Shown here: positions 24,559-33,170 of the stretch, one piece after another | Numbering within the stretch: position 1 is the first letter of the stretch | Layout of the letters: each line of letters starts with the position of its first letter | Assembly (NCBI GenBank): GCA_028280105.1 | Contig: JANQML010000178.1 | Location: forward strand, 1-45,011 | Direction: 5' to 3' | Length of the DNA: 45,011 nt | DNA from: Desulfobacula sp. | GTDB taxonomy: Bacteria > Desulfobacterota > Desulfobacteria > Desulfobacterales > Desulfobacteraceae | Program-made: the position numbers and the translations under genes | Notes under the pieces: model-generated | Seen by the model: the letters and a program-made list of their open reading frames with translations, nothing else | The model's database searches: none | What the model was told of the DNA's origin: nothing

Positions 24559-25830
24559 TTAATTTAAAGGATCTGTTGACCTGAAATCAGGCTGTTCCTC
24601 TTTAGATCCTTTGGGCAGAACCAGGTTTAAGACCACACCCAGAACACCGGCAAGACCGATGCCGGATAATTCGAAATTACCCAGTTTCAGGGTCATGCCG
24701 CCCAACCCGCAGACCAGAATTAAGGCAACGACGGTCAGGTTCCGTGCACTCACCAGATCTTCCTTTGACTGCACCAGGGTATTCAAACCGACCACGGCAA
24801 TGGCGCCAAAGAGCAGGAGCATGATGCCGCCCATGACCGGAACCGGAATGGTCTGCAGCAGCGCACCCAGTTTACCGACAAAGGCGAGCAGGACGGCGGT
24901 GATTGCCGCCCAGGTCATGATGGCCGGGTTAAAGGCTCTGGTCAGCGTAACCGCCCCTGTGACTTCCGAGTATGTGGTGTTGGGCGGGCCGCCCAGGCAC
25001 GATGCGATGGAGGTGGCGACGCCGTCTCCCAGAAGGGTGTTTTGAACGCCGGGGTTTTTAATGTAATCTTTACCGGTCACCCGGCCGATGGCCACCACAT
25101 CGCCAAAGTGTTCGATGGCCGGTGCGATGGCCACGGGCAGGATGTAGAAAATGGCCTGGGGGTTCCACTGGGGCATGACAAAGGCAGGGATGGCCAGCCA
25201 GGCTGCTGCTCCCACGGCATCGAACGAGACCATTCCCAGGACAAGGGCAACGATATAGCCGGATGAAATCCCGCATAAAATGGGAACCAGCTTCACCATC
25301 CCCTTTCCAAACATGGAAACCAGGACCGTGGTTCCAAGCGCAACAGATGCAACGATCATGGCCTGGGTTTTTGAATAATTGTCACCGCCGCTTGTGGCCA
25401 TGCCCACGGCAACGGGTGCCAGTTTAAGGCCGATGACCATGATAACGGGTCCGGTTACAATTGCCGGCAGCACCTTACGGATGATTCCGCTGCCCTGCAC
25501 CCGGACCACCAGGCTGATCAGGATATAGACCAGACCGGCAGCAGCCAGACCGCACATGGTGCCCGGGATTCCCCACGTTGCCACCCCGTATTGAATCGGG
25601 GCGATAAATGCAAAAGAAGAGGCTAAAAAGACCGGTATTTTTCCCCTGGTAATCAGTTGAAATACAAGGGTTCCGATCCCTGCCGTAAACAGGGCCACGT
25701 TGGGATTCAGACCGGTTAAAAGCGGGACCAGCACAAGTGCGCCAAATGCCACAAAGAGCATCTGTGCACCCAGGAAACAATCCTGGACTTTAAAATCGTA
25801 ATCAGATGAGACAGGACCGGGTTGAGACAT
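24559..25830 (-). CDS. uraA: Uracil permease (UraA/NAT family)
   Basis: A 423-residue nucleobase-cation symporter with about 14 hydrophobic segments. Conserved nucleobase-transporter stretches are QMLFVAFGALVLVPLLTG, the ASSFAFIAPIQYG loop, IAPAIEHFGDVVAIG with the substrate-binding glutamate and histidine region, and LGGPPNTTYSEVTGAV. Preceded by upp on the same strand with a 40-base gap, so uracil uptake and conversion to UMP are made from one operon. Confidence 0.93.
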   Translation of the reverse strand: MSQPGPVSSDYDFKVQDCFLGAQMLFVAFGALVLVPLLTGLNPNVALFTAGIGTLVFQLITRGKIPVFLASSFAFIAPIQYGVATWGIPGTMCGLAAAGLVYILISLVVRVQGSGIIRKVLPAIVTGPVIMVIGLKLAPVAVGMATSGGDNYSKTQAMIVASVALGTTVLVSMFGKGMVKLVPILCGISSGYIVALVLGMVSFDAVGAAAWLAIPAFVMPQWNPQAIFYILPVAIAPAIEHFGDVVAIGRVTGKDYIKNPGVQNTLLGDGVATSIASCLGGPPNTTYSEVTGAVTLTRAFNPAIMTWAAITAVLLAFVGKLGALLQTIPVPVMGGIMLLLFGAIAVVGLNTLVQSKEDLVSARNLTVVALILVCGLGGMTLKLGNFELSGIGLAGVLGVVLNLVLPKGSKEEQPDFRSTDPLN

Positions 25831-25870
25831 TTTTTCTCCTTATTTATTCTTTAAAAAAGCGGGTTCAGAT

Positions 25871-26497
25871 CTATTTGGTGCCGAATATTTTATCGCCGGC
25901 ATCTCCCAGGCCGGGCAGAATATACCCGATATCATTGAGGCATTCGTCAATTCCAGCCACATAGATATCCACATCCGGATGTTTCTTCTCAACATTTGCA
26001 ATCCCCTCTGGAGCCGCCACCAGGAAAAGGCCTTTGATCGTTTTGCAGCCCGCCTCTTTGAGCAGGTCAATGGTTGCGATCAGGGTTCCGCCGGTGGCCA
26101 GCATGGGATCCAGGATCAATGCGATCCGTTCTTCCATGGCGTTTGCGGTTTTGACATAATACTGAACCGGTTCCAGTGTCTCTTCGTCCCTGTAAAACCC
26201 CACCACACTGACCTTGGCGGAAGGAATCAAGTCAAATACGCCGTCCATCATTCCAAGGCCTGCCCTTAAAATGGGAACCACGGTTATCTTTTTTCCCTTT
26301 ATTTTTTCAATTTCAACTTTCCCTGCCCATCCCTCGATGACCCGTTTGTCCGTGTCCAGATCTTTGGTGGCTTCATAGGTCAGCAGCCTTGCCAATTCGC
26401 TGGCAAGATTCCTGAAATCCTTTGTACTGATATCTTTTTCACGCATCAGCCCCAGCTTGTGTTTAATCAGCGGGTGGTCCTCAACATATACGGTCAT
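25871..26497 (-). CDS. upp: Uracil phosphoribosyltransferase
   Basis: Salvage enzyme that joins uracil and PRPP to give UMP. The 208-residue protein has the standard length and all family stretches: [14 protein letters not shown], the tetramer-interface [10 protein letters not shown], the PRPP-binding loop [13 protein letters not shown], and the uracil-binding C-terminal [18 protein letters not shown] region. An AAAGGAGAAAG site precedes the ATG. It heads an operon with uraA, and a sigma-70-like promoter lies at 26554-26582. Confidence 0.96.
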   Translation of the reverse strand: MTVYVEDHPLIKHKLGLMREKDISTKDFRNLASELARLLTYEATKDLDTDKRVIEGWAGKVEIEKIKGKKITVVPILRAGLGMMDGVFDLIPSAKVSVVGFYRDEETLEPVQYYVKTANAMEERIALILDPMLATGGTLIATIDLLKEAGCKTIKGLFLVAAPEGIANVEKKHPDVDIYVAGIDECLNDIGYILPGLGDAGDKIFGTK

Positions 26498-26553
26498 AGT
26501 CTCTTTCTCCTTTTATATACCTTCTGTTTTTTGCAGTCGAATAAGTTTGTACG

Positions 26554-26582
26554 ACCCTATTAAAAACCGCTATTTCAGTCAA
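26554..26582 (-). promoter_or_regulatory. Sigma-70-like promoter for upp-uraA
   Basis: On the minus strand TTGACT (26582-26577) and TAGGGT (26559-26554) are 17 bases apart, about 57 bases before the upp start codon. The -35 box is near consensus; the -10 box is weak. Confidence 0.42.
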
Positions 26583-26676
26583 GCAAATAAAAGACCGGTC
26601 ATCGGGTTTACAGTACCGGATTATCCCGGCCCAAATCCACCAGCAAATTATATATGGACCATGGGTTGCACCCCCT

Positions 26677-26802
26677 CCCTGACCACCATACGGTGCCGGA
26701 TGCAAGGCGGCAAGGTGTGACGACTGAGGGCGTATCAGCCATACTCCGCAGGGAGGAACGACCGCAGGCAACGCAGCAGGCGGGACCGTATGGTGGTCAG
26801 GG
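26677..26802. mobile_element. 126-bp non-coding element with perfect 18-bp terminal inverted repeats
   Basis: CCCTGACCACCATACGGT (26677-26694) is the exact reverse complement of ACCGTATGGTGGTCAGGG (26785-26802). The 90-base interior has no ORF. A truncated, inverted copy occurs at 20468-20538, showing that the sequence is dispersed. No clear target-site duplication is visible. The right end lies 48 bases before the priA start, so it may supply or disturb the priA leader. It looks like a MITE moved by a transposase encoded elsewhere. Confidence 0.85.
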
Positions 26803-26849
26803 CCGGATTGAATATTGAATTATTTTTCAATATATGCACAATAGAACAG

Positions 26850-29285
26850 ATGATTCACACCCCGTATATAGAGGTGGCGGTCCTGCTGCCTGTTTTCAAC
26901 ACATATACCTACAAGATGCCCGGACGTCTGGCTGAAAAATGCCGCTCCGGGATGCGGGTATTGGTTCCCTTCGGCAAACGGCGGGTCACCGGGTTTATCC
27001 TGAACGGAAAAACGGACTGCGGTGCCTACAAGGTAAAAGAGGTCCTGGATGTGCTGGATGATTATCCCCTTTTTCCGCCGTCCGATATCCCTTTCTTCAA
27101 GTGGATTTCAGAGTATTATCTCCATCCGCTGGGGGATGTTATCAAAGCGGCACTGCCCACCGGTATCGAACAGAAAGATGTGGTCTGTGTATCTACCACG
27201 GCATTGGGCCGTGAAGCCCGTAACGCCGGTGCATTGACACCCGAAGAATCCGAAGTAATGGCATTTGTATCAAAACGGGAGACCTGCTCATTAAAGCAGG
27301 TGATTCAAAAGAGCGGAAACGATAAGATCCGTTCGCTTGTCCGGCAGATGGAAAAAAAAGATTTGATCCGGGTATCGGCCGTGCTTAAAAAAGGGGGTGC
27401 ATCCGTAAAAACCGAACAATTTCTGGTGCCTGGAAAAGGGGAGAAAACAAAGATCCGGATGTCTAAAAAACGACGAATGATCCTGGAGATTGTTGAAGAA
27501 AAAAAAGAGATTTCCCTGACCGGTCTGCGTGAAAGGGTTCCCACGGCCCCGACACTGGTCAAGCCCCTTGCCACAGCCGGTCATATCGATATTATTCTAC
27601 GCCAGGTGTTCAGGGATCCGTTGGGAGATCCGGTTGAACCGGATCAGGCGCCTGAATTGACCGACGAACAGTCGGCGGCGGTTGAAACCGTTGAAACCGG
27701 TGCTGCCGGGTTTAAGCCCTATCTGCTCTCCGGTGTGACCGGTTCGGGCAAGACCGAGGTCTATATGCGGTTGATACGGGATGTGGTGGCCCGGGGAAAA
27801 AGTGCGGTGATGCTGGTGCCGGAAATCTCTTTGATCTCCCAGACCGAACGGCGGTTCCGGGCCCGGTTCGGTGACCAGATCGCCGTGATTCATTCGTCCC
27901 TGACCCAGGGGGAACTGGTGGATCAATGGCGTAAGATTGCCCTTAAAAAGGTGTGTATCGTAATCGGGGCACGGTCTGCTGTTTTCGCTCCCTTTGAAGA
28001 GATCGGAATGATTATCGTGGATGAGGAGCACGACACGTCTTACAAACAGGAGACCGGGCTGCGGTATAATGCCCGGGATCTGGCCGTTGTCCGGGCCAAA
28101 CTGAAAGGTTGTCCGGTCATTTTGGGCTCTGCCACCCCTTCGGTCCAGTCCTATCAGAATGTGGTGTCCGGCCGGTTTGAAGAACTGACACTGAAAAAAA
28201 GAGTCAACCGGCACCCTTTGCCGGAAATAACTCTGGTGGATCTCAAAGCGCTTCAGGATGTCAAGGGGATCGACCGGATCATCACACCGGTTCTGCAACA
28301 ACAGATCCGGCACTGTCTGGACAGAGGGGAACAGGCCTTGATTTTTCTCAACCGCCGGGGGTATGCCACCTCCCCGGTTTGCCGGGATTGCGGAAAACCC
28401 TTGACCTGCCGGTATTGTGATGTGACCATGACCTTTCATAAGGGATATGGGGAGTACCGCTGCCATATGTGTGATTACAGCCGACCGGAAAAGGTCGGCT
28501 GCCCGGAATGCGGGGCATCTAAAATCAAGCCCCTGGGGTTTGGCACGGAACGGCTTGAAAGCATGCTTAAAACCCTGTTCCCGGATGCGAGAATGGTTCG
28601 GATGGACCAGGATACCACCCGGAAAAAAGGGGCCATGGTCCGGATTTTAAAAAACATCCGGAACCGAAATGTGGATATCATTGTGGGAACCCAGATGCTG
28701 GCCAAGGGGCATGATTTTCCGGCCATCACCCTGGTTGGCGTGGTCTGCGCCGATCTCTCACTGAGCCTGCCGGATTTCAGAGCGGGTGAACGCACCTTCC
28801 AGTTGCTGGCCCAGGTTTCCGGGCGGGCCGGGCGCGGGGATGTGCCGGGCAAGGTCATCATGCAGACCTTTAACCCGGAGCATTTTACCATCAAGGCATC
28901 GCAGCAGCAGGATTTTCTTGATTTTTTCCACCATGAGGTCCCGTTTCGAAAAGCATTAATGTATCCGCCCTTTTCACGGATGATTCAGCTGAAAATATCC
29001 GGTACTGACTACAAACGGGTGAAGGCTTATGCTGAACAGGTGGCAAACATTTTACACGATGATCTGGCCCGGTCCGGGGAGGATGATTCCATGACCCGGA
29101 TCCTGGGGCCGGTGGAAGCCCCGGTTCAGAAGATATCCTCCCGTTTCAGATGGCAGATTTTGATCAAGGGGCTGTCGTCTTCCCGGCTGAAACAGATGGT
29201 CCGGTCGATGATGGCACACCCCGGGGCTGCATTGAAATCCGGCATTTCCCTGACCGTGGACGTCGACCCTTATTCTTTGATGTAA
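26850..29285 (+). CDS. priA: Primosomal helicase PriA
   Basis: A DEAH-type 3'-5' helicase that restarts stalled replication forks. The 811-residue protein has an N-terminal 3'-fork-binding domain (about 1-100) and a winged-helix region. The helicase core shows Walker A GVTGSGKT (295-302), DEEH (391-394) and GSATPS. A zinc module follows, with CRDCGKPLTCRYC and later CHMCDYSRPEKVGCPEC. The C-terminal half has VGTQMLAKGHDFP and QVSGRAGRG. I start it at MIHTPYIEVAVLLP; the frame is open for 20 more codons, but they run into the inverted repeat of the mobile element. The ribosome site is poor, so the exact start is less sure. Confidence 0.94.
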   Translation: MIHTPYIEVAVLLPVFNTYTYKMPGRLAEKCRSGMRVLVPFGKRRVTGFILNGKTDCGAYKVKEVLDVLDDYPLFPPSDIPFFKWISEYYLHPLGDVIKAALPTGIEQKDVVCVSTTALGREARNAGALTPEESEVMAFVSKRETCSLKQVIQKSGNDKIRSLVRQMEKKDLIRVSAVLKKGGASVKTEQFLVPGKGEKTKIRMSKKRRMILEIVEEKKEISLTGLRERVPTAPTLVKPLATAGHIDIILRQVFRDPLGDPVEPDQAPELTDEQSAAVETVETGAAGFKPYLLSGVTGSGKTEVYMRLIRDVVARGKSAVMLVPEISLISQTERRFRARFGDQIAVIHSSLTQGELVDQWRKIALKKVCIVIGARSAVFAPFEEIGMIIVDEEHDTSYKQETGLRYNARDLAVVRAKLKGCPVILGSATPSVQSYQNVVSGRFEELTLKKRVNRHPLPEITLVDLKALQDVKGIDRIITPVLQQQIRHCLDRGEQALIFLNRRGYATSPVCRDCGKPLTCRYCDVTMTFHKGYGEYRCHMCDYSRPEKVGCPECGASKIKPLGFGTERLESMLKTLFPDARMVRMDQDTTRKKGAMVRILKNIRNRNVDIIVGTQMLAKGHDFPAITLVGVVCADLSLSLPDFRAGERTFQLLAQVSGRAGRGDVPGKVIMQTFNPEHFTIKASQQQDFLDFFHHEVPFRKALMYPPFSRMIQLKISGTDYKRVKAYAEQVANILHDDLARSGEDDSMTRILGPVEAPVQKISSRFRWQILIKGLSSSRLKQMVRSMMAHPGAALKSGISLTVDVDPYSLM

Positions 29286-29499
29286 GTGATATCCGGAAGG
29301 TAAGGTTGTTTTCCGGGAAATCGGCAAAGGCCGGGAAAAAGAATATTCCCCGACCCTTGCCTTGGAAGGGACAGTCTTACGCGGAGCCGGCCGAACCCAT
29401 GCCCGGTCTCAACGCATATTCAATGGATCTTCCCGATTTAATCTGTCTGTCGGTTTTGTTTTTTTTAAGGTTTGACATTTTTATGACAACATACCCGGG
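29286..29499. other. Gap between converging priA and PilZ genes
   Basis: 214 bases. I see no gene, no RNA and no clear terminator hairpin. A T-rich stretch at 29456-29466 is the only notable composition shift. Confidence 0.5.
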
Positions 29500-29985
29500 T
29501 TATACAAAAAGTTTATTAAAAGAGAGGTACGGCCCCAAATTATCGTCATGCTCATTTGAAACAAATTCAGCACTTAAATATTTTCCTTTTTTGGCCTTCA
29601 CCCTCACATCCTTTTGGACGATGGACTGTTTGGCATCATCCAGTACAAATTCCAAAACCAATTGCAAGCCGGGAATAATATGTTGCTCAATATTGGTTTT
29701 GAACATGATTCCCCTGCTGTTCAGTTTTTTAATCACCATCTTTCCGCTGCATTGAATCCGGTCTTTTGACATAAAAGTCCCCAGCAGTTGTGTCTGCTGA
29801 ATCGATTCGTCTGACCGTTCCAGGATAACCCAGCCGACATGGCCGCATATGCATTTGCACCGGACCTCTGTCTCCTGTTTTTTGATCTGGTATACGGACA
29901 GTTGCATGACCCTTTGCTTTTTGCATTCCGGACAGGTAAACCGGGCCGTATCAAGGCTGTCGATAACTATTTTTTGTTTCATCAT
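29500..29985 (-). CDS. Zinc-ribbon plus PilZ-like protein
   Basis: A 161-residue soluble protein. Residues 15-55 have a cysteine set, CPEC followed by CKCICGH, that looks like a zinc ribbon. The remainder (about 70-160) resembles a PilZ domain, the cyclic-di-GMP-binding beta-barrel: basic residues near SKDRIQCSGK and a later NSRG in the place of the usual D/NxSxxG. The match is partial, so cyclic-di-GMP binding is not assured. The frame is open for 30 codons upstream; I start at the tandem ATGATG because AGGAG stands just before it. It faces the GAF/sigma-54 gene across a 282-base gap. Confidence 0.68.
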   Translation of the reverse strand: MMKQKIVIDSLDTARFTCPECKKQRVMQLSVYQIKKQETEVRCKCICGHVGWVILERSDESIQQTQLLGTFMSKDRIQCSGKMVIKKLNSRGIMFKTNIEQHIIPGLQLVLEFVLDDAKQSIVQKDVRVKAKKGKYLSAEFVSNEHDDNLGPYLSFNKLFV

Positions 29986-30119
29986 CTGCTCCTGATTGAA
30001 TATCCCCGATGATGCAGGGTGTTTCAGAGTATGCGCCTTTTCGGCCTGCTGTTGTTTTAGACCGGCCCTTTTCAATTTGTTTTAGACTTCTTTAATTCAT
30101 TTTTTGTGCCGGGCAGGTT

Positions 30120-30147
30120 TTGATTTTTATCTGATTGAAAATATTAT
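30120..30147 (+). promoter_or_regulatory. Sigma-70-like promoter for the GAF/sigma-54 activator gene
   Basis: TTGATT (30120-30125) and TATTAT (30142-30147) with a 16-base spacer, in a very AT-rich gap about 120 bases before the ATG. The surrounding 192 bases contain no gene. Confidence 0.4.
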
Positions 30148-30267
30148 ATAAAGTGTAAAATTTTTTTCAAAAACTGATGGAGAAAAATACCACTTGTGTT
30201 TTTATTTCATACACGATATTTCTATTTAACCAAACTTATTATATTTAACCGGCTTCCAGGGGGGAAT

Positions 30268-31809
30268 ATGAACCAATCCAATCTTGAACTTTTCAAGGAA
30301 CTGAATCCGGAAACATTGCAGAAAAAGTTTTTAAATTCATTGCTAAAGATTCAAAATGTCCACCGGGGTTCGATCTGGATAAAGAAAGAGGGACAATATC
30401 AATGTGTTGAGGCGGCCGGTGCTGAAAGTGAGCGGATTGTCGGTGTGAAGCTGGATCCCGGGAACCCGAGTATTGTCGGCTGGGTGATTGAAAATAAGAA
30501 GATGACCCTTGCGGAAACAAAAAGTGACCGGCGGCATTACAGGGAACTTGAAGAACACCTGGCGGTAAAGAGTTCCATGATTTTGTGCTTCCCCCTGTTT
30601 TTCAGGGACAAAAAGGTGTACGGCGCGGTCCAGGTCATTGATACGACACCGGAAAAAAGCAGCCTGAATCTGGATTCCGCCTATCTGGAACAATTGCAGA
30701 ACCTGGTGGATATCTGTTCCATCGCCCTGAGCAATGCCATCTTATACGCCAATGAACAAAAAAAGGCCTTAAACCTTAAATCCGCACTCAATGAATCGAA
30801 AACCAGGAGCGAGATGATCGGCCAGTGCCCCTCTTTCCAAAAGTGCCTCGACCTTTCAAAATCCTATGCAGAGACAGAGTTTCACGTGCTGATCACAGGG
30901 GAAAGCGGCACCGGAAAAGAGCTGATCGCTGAAAAGATACACCGGGGGTCCCCGCGGAAGAACCATCCCTTTTTGGTACAAAACTGCAGCGCCATTCCTG
31001 AAACCTTGCTGGAAAGTGAACTGTTCGGATACAAGAAAGGGGCATTCACCGGGGCGTCCCAGGATAAAACCGGCCTGTTTGAAGCCGCAGACGGGGGGAC
31101 GGTCTTTTTAGATGAAATCGGGGATATGCCCATGAGTATACAGGCAAGTCTGCTCCGGATCCTTCAGAAGAATGAGATCAAGCCGCTGGGCGAAACCCGG
31201 GTCCGCCATATCGATGTTCGAATCGTTGCTGCAACAAACAAAGATATCCATAAAATGATTTCAGAGCAAACCTTCAGGCAGGATCTGTTTTACCGACTTT
31301 CCGTCCTGCCGGTCCATCTGCCGCCCCTGCGGGAAAGAAGGGAGGACATACCGCTTTTGATCCGCCACTTTCTTGAGAAAGAATCATTGAAAGCCGGTAT
31401 CATCGAAAAAAAAGTTTCCATTGAAGCGATGCAGGCATTGGCCGTTTACAGCTGGCCCGGAAATATCCGGGAGCTTGAGAACCTGATCCGCTACCTGATC
31501 GTTACCACAGAGGATGATTATATTGAATTGATCAATCTGCCGCTGCACGTCAGGGATCCCGGAACCGGCCGGATGCCCTATGCCGAGCTGAACCCGGAGC
31601 CTGAAAACAGAGACCGGGATCTGGTCGACCAGCTGTGCAGCATGACCTGGCCCCAGCTGGAAAAAGAATATGTTATTGCCCTGTTAAAAAAGCATAACTG
31701 GAATATTACATGGGCGGCCAAAGCATCGGGTATCAACCGATCGACCTTTGCCTCCCGGATGAGGAAGTTGAAAATTAAGCGGGACCGGCAGTTGCCCGGA
31801 GCAGAATAA
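30268..31809 (+). CDS. Sigma-54-dependent transcriptional activator with GAF sensor
   Basis: A 513-residue activator. An N-terminal GAF domain (about 20-165) senses a small molecule. The AAA+ domain (about 185-420) has Walker A GESGTGKE (211-218), the sigma-54 contact loop GAFTGA (258-263), Walker B GGTVFLDEIGD (276-286), and the R-finger and sensor II stretches further on. A Fis-type helix-turn-helix ends the protein (NWNITWAAKASGINRSTFAS). There is no receiver domain, so it is not phosphorylated by a classic kinase. ATG at 30268 follows AGGGGGGAAT. Target genes are not evident; the tautomerase-azlCD-oxidoreductase genes lie next downstream. Confidence 0.92.
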   Translation: MNQSNLELFKELNPETLQKKFLNSLLKIQNVHRGSIWIKKEGQYQCVEAAGAESERIVGVKLDPGNPSIVGWVIENKKMTLAETKSDRRHYRELEEHLAVKSSMILCFPLFFRDKKVYGAVQVIDTTPEKSSLNLDSAYLEQLQNLVDICSIALSNAILYANEQKKALNLKSALNESKTRSEMIGQCPSFQKCLDLSKSYAETEFHVLITGESGTGKELIAEKIHRGSPRKNHPFLVQNCSAIPETLLESELFGYKKGAFTGASQDKTGLFEAADGGTVFLDEIGDMPMSIQASLLRILQKNEIKPLGETRVRHIDVRIVAATNKDIHKMISEQTFRQDLFYRLSVLPVHLPPLRERREDIPLLIRHFLEKESLKAGIIEKKVSIEAMQALAVYSWPGNIRELENLIRYLIVTTEDDYIELINLPLHVRDPGTGRMPYAELNPEPENRDRDLVDQLCSMTWPQLEKEYVIALLKKHNWNITWAAKASGINRSTFASRMRKLKIKRDRQLPGAE

Positions 31810-31923
31810 CCCTTGGCAGGTACCTTTAAAAAACCCAAGTGCCGTTCCTGTTTTTAAAAGGTATAATTTCATGGTTCTGCCGCACGGGATCATCCGGAGA
31901 TAACAATCAAAAGGAGTTAAAGA

Positions 31924-32076
31924 ATGCCGTACGTGAATATCAGGATTACAAAAGAAGGTGCAGTCAAAGAAGAAAAGGCTGAATTGATAAAAGGGGTTAC
32001 CCGGCTTCTGAAGGATGTGCCGGATAACCGGGGTGTCGGTGGGGAGAGCGTCACCGTGCCGGGAAAAAAAGAGTAA
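31924..32076 (+). CDS. Short 4-oxalocrotonate tautomerase family protein, middle missing
   Basis: A 50-residue protein that starts MPYVNIRITKEGAV, the N terminus of small tautomerases with catalytic Pro after the initiator Met, and then aligns through KAELIKGVTRLLKDV. It jumps to PDNRGVGGESVTV, the usual C-terminal stretch. Typical relatives have about 62-66 residues. About 15 residues, including the central beta-strand and the basic residue that binds substrate, appear to be missing in frame. An AAAAGGAG site precedes the ATG and the stop overlaps the next ATG (TAATG). Catalysis is doubtful, but the gene stays open and well placed. Confidence 0.72.
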   Translation: MPYVNIRITKEGAVKEEKAELIKGVTRLLKDVPDNRGVGGESVTVPGKKE

Positions 32077-32777
32077 TGGAGAGCAGTTTTAGAAACGGAT
32101 TTGCCGCCAACCTGCCGGTGGCGCTCAGCGTGGCCGCATATGGCAGTGTGCTTGGGGTGCTTGCCGCACAAAAGACGCTGTCCTGGACGGAACTCTTATT
32201 TATGAATGTGGCCATCTTTGCCGGTTCCGCACAATTTGTCATGATCGATATGTGGCATCCGCCGCTTCCGATCCTGGAAATCACCATGGCTGTTTTTGTG
32301 ATTAACCTGAGATATCTGTTGATCGGTGCATCGCTTCGACCGATTTTTAAAGGCAGAAGCATCGGGTGTAAGGCGGGAATGATGCACTTGGTCGCAGATG
32401 AAAACTGGGCGGTCACCATGGCTGCCCATCGGAAGGGTAGCGCAAGCCCGGCTTATCTGCTGGGCGGGGGGCTTTGCGTGCTGTCGGCCTGGTGCGCCGG
32501 CACCCTGACGGGACATCGTCTGGGGGCGGCCATTCGCAATCCAGAGGCCTTTGCACTGGATTTTGCATTCACAGCCGTGTTCACGGCCCTTGCATTCAGC
32601 CTCTGGCAGGGCAGGCATAATATCATCCCCTGGATTTTGGCCGCCCTGCTTGCCGTTGCCGCCGACCAGATCCTGCCCGGAAAGTGGTATATCCTGATCG
32701 GGGGAATCGGCGGCGCAATGACGGCCGCTCTCCTATCCCCAAAAAAGGAGGTGTCCCGTGTCCGTGATAACCGATGA
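32076..32777 (+). CDS. azlC: AzlC-family branched-chain amino acid exporter subunit
   Basis: A 233-residue membrane protein with about six hydrophobic helices. It begins with the AzlC pattern: an N-terminal NGFAANLPVALSVAAYGSVLG, then LLFMNVAIFAGSAQFVMIDMW and NLRYLLIGASL. With AzlD it forms a two-subunit exporter that moves branched-chain amino acids or analogues out of the cell. Its ATG overlaps the tautomerase stop (TAATG), and its last 20 bases overlap the azlD start. Confidence 0.9.
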   Translation: MESSFRNGFAANLPVALSVAAYGSVLGVLAAQKTLSWTELLFMNVAIFAGSAQFVMIDMWHPPLPILEITMAVFVINLRYLLIGASLRPIFKGRSIGCKAGMMHLVADENWAVTMAAHRKGSASPAYLLGGGLCVLSAWCAGTLTGHRLGAAIRNPEAFALDFAFTAVFTALAFSLWQGRHNIIPWILAALLAVAADQILPGKWYILIGGIGGAMTAALLSPKKEVSRVRDNR

Positions 32778-33069
32778 TATCACCGTATTTATCGTCATCA
32801 TCTGCTCGGCCGCCGTTACCTATGGGTTGCGGATCGGCGGCCTGCTGCTGTCCGAACGCCTCCCCTCTTCGGGTTGGTTCAGCGCTTTTATGGATGCACT
32901 TCCCGGAACCCTGCTGGTATCCCTTATTGCCCCGGGTATTGTCGCTTCAGGGTTCTGGGGCGGTGTTGCGGCATTGTGCACGGCGGTTTGTACCTATAAA
33001 ACCGGTAACGTGTTTTTGGCCATGAGTTTGGGTGTGGCGATTGTTGCGGTGAGCCGGCAGTTTGCATAA
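32758..33069 (+). CDS. azlD: AzlD-family exporter small subunit
   Basis: A 103-residue membrane protein with three or four hydrophobic segments, the small partner of AzlC. Family stretches are TYGLRIGGLLLSERL and ALPGTLLVSLIAPGIV. The start is a GTG at 32758, with AAAAAAGGAGGTG just upstream inside the end of azlC, so the two subunits are translationally coupled. Confidence 0.88.
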   Translation: MSVITDDITVFIVIICSAAVTYGLRIGGLLLSERLPSSGWFSAFMDALPGTLLVSLIAPGIVASGFWGGVAALCTAVCTYKTGNVFLAMSLGVAIVAVSRQFA

Positions 33070-33081
33070 AAATTTTATGCA
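33063..33081. terminator. AT-rich palindrome at the azlD stop
   Basis: TGCATAAAA (33063-33071) and TTTTATGCA (33073-33081) are perfect 9-bp inverted repeats around one base; the TAA stop of azlD lies in the left arm. The stem is weak and has no following T-run, so it may be an operator rather than a terminator. Confidence 0.35.
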
Positions 33082-33125
33082 GGACTAACAAGTATTCTTG
33101 TCATCCGACAAACAATGATCATATT

Positions 33126-33141
33126 GTAAGACGTATCTTAC
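33126..33141. promoter_or_regulatory. Operator-like palindrome upstream of the OYE gene
   Basis: GTAAGA (33126-33131), CGTA and TCTTAC (33136-33141) form a perfect 16-bp palindrome, 29 bases before the ATG. Old Yellow Enzyme genes are often controlled by small dimeric repressors (for example NemR), so a repressor site is plausible. No regulator gene is adjacent. Confidence 0.5.
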
Positions 33142-33170
33142 CTAGACGCTATTCAGACAAAGGAGAACCC

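Noticed and set aside
27597..28466. Long open frame antisense to priA
   Set aside because: It lies opposite the conserved helicase core; the protein shows no family features and is typical of antisense frames in CGG-rich codons.
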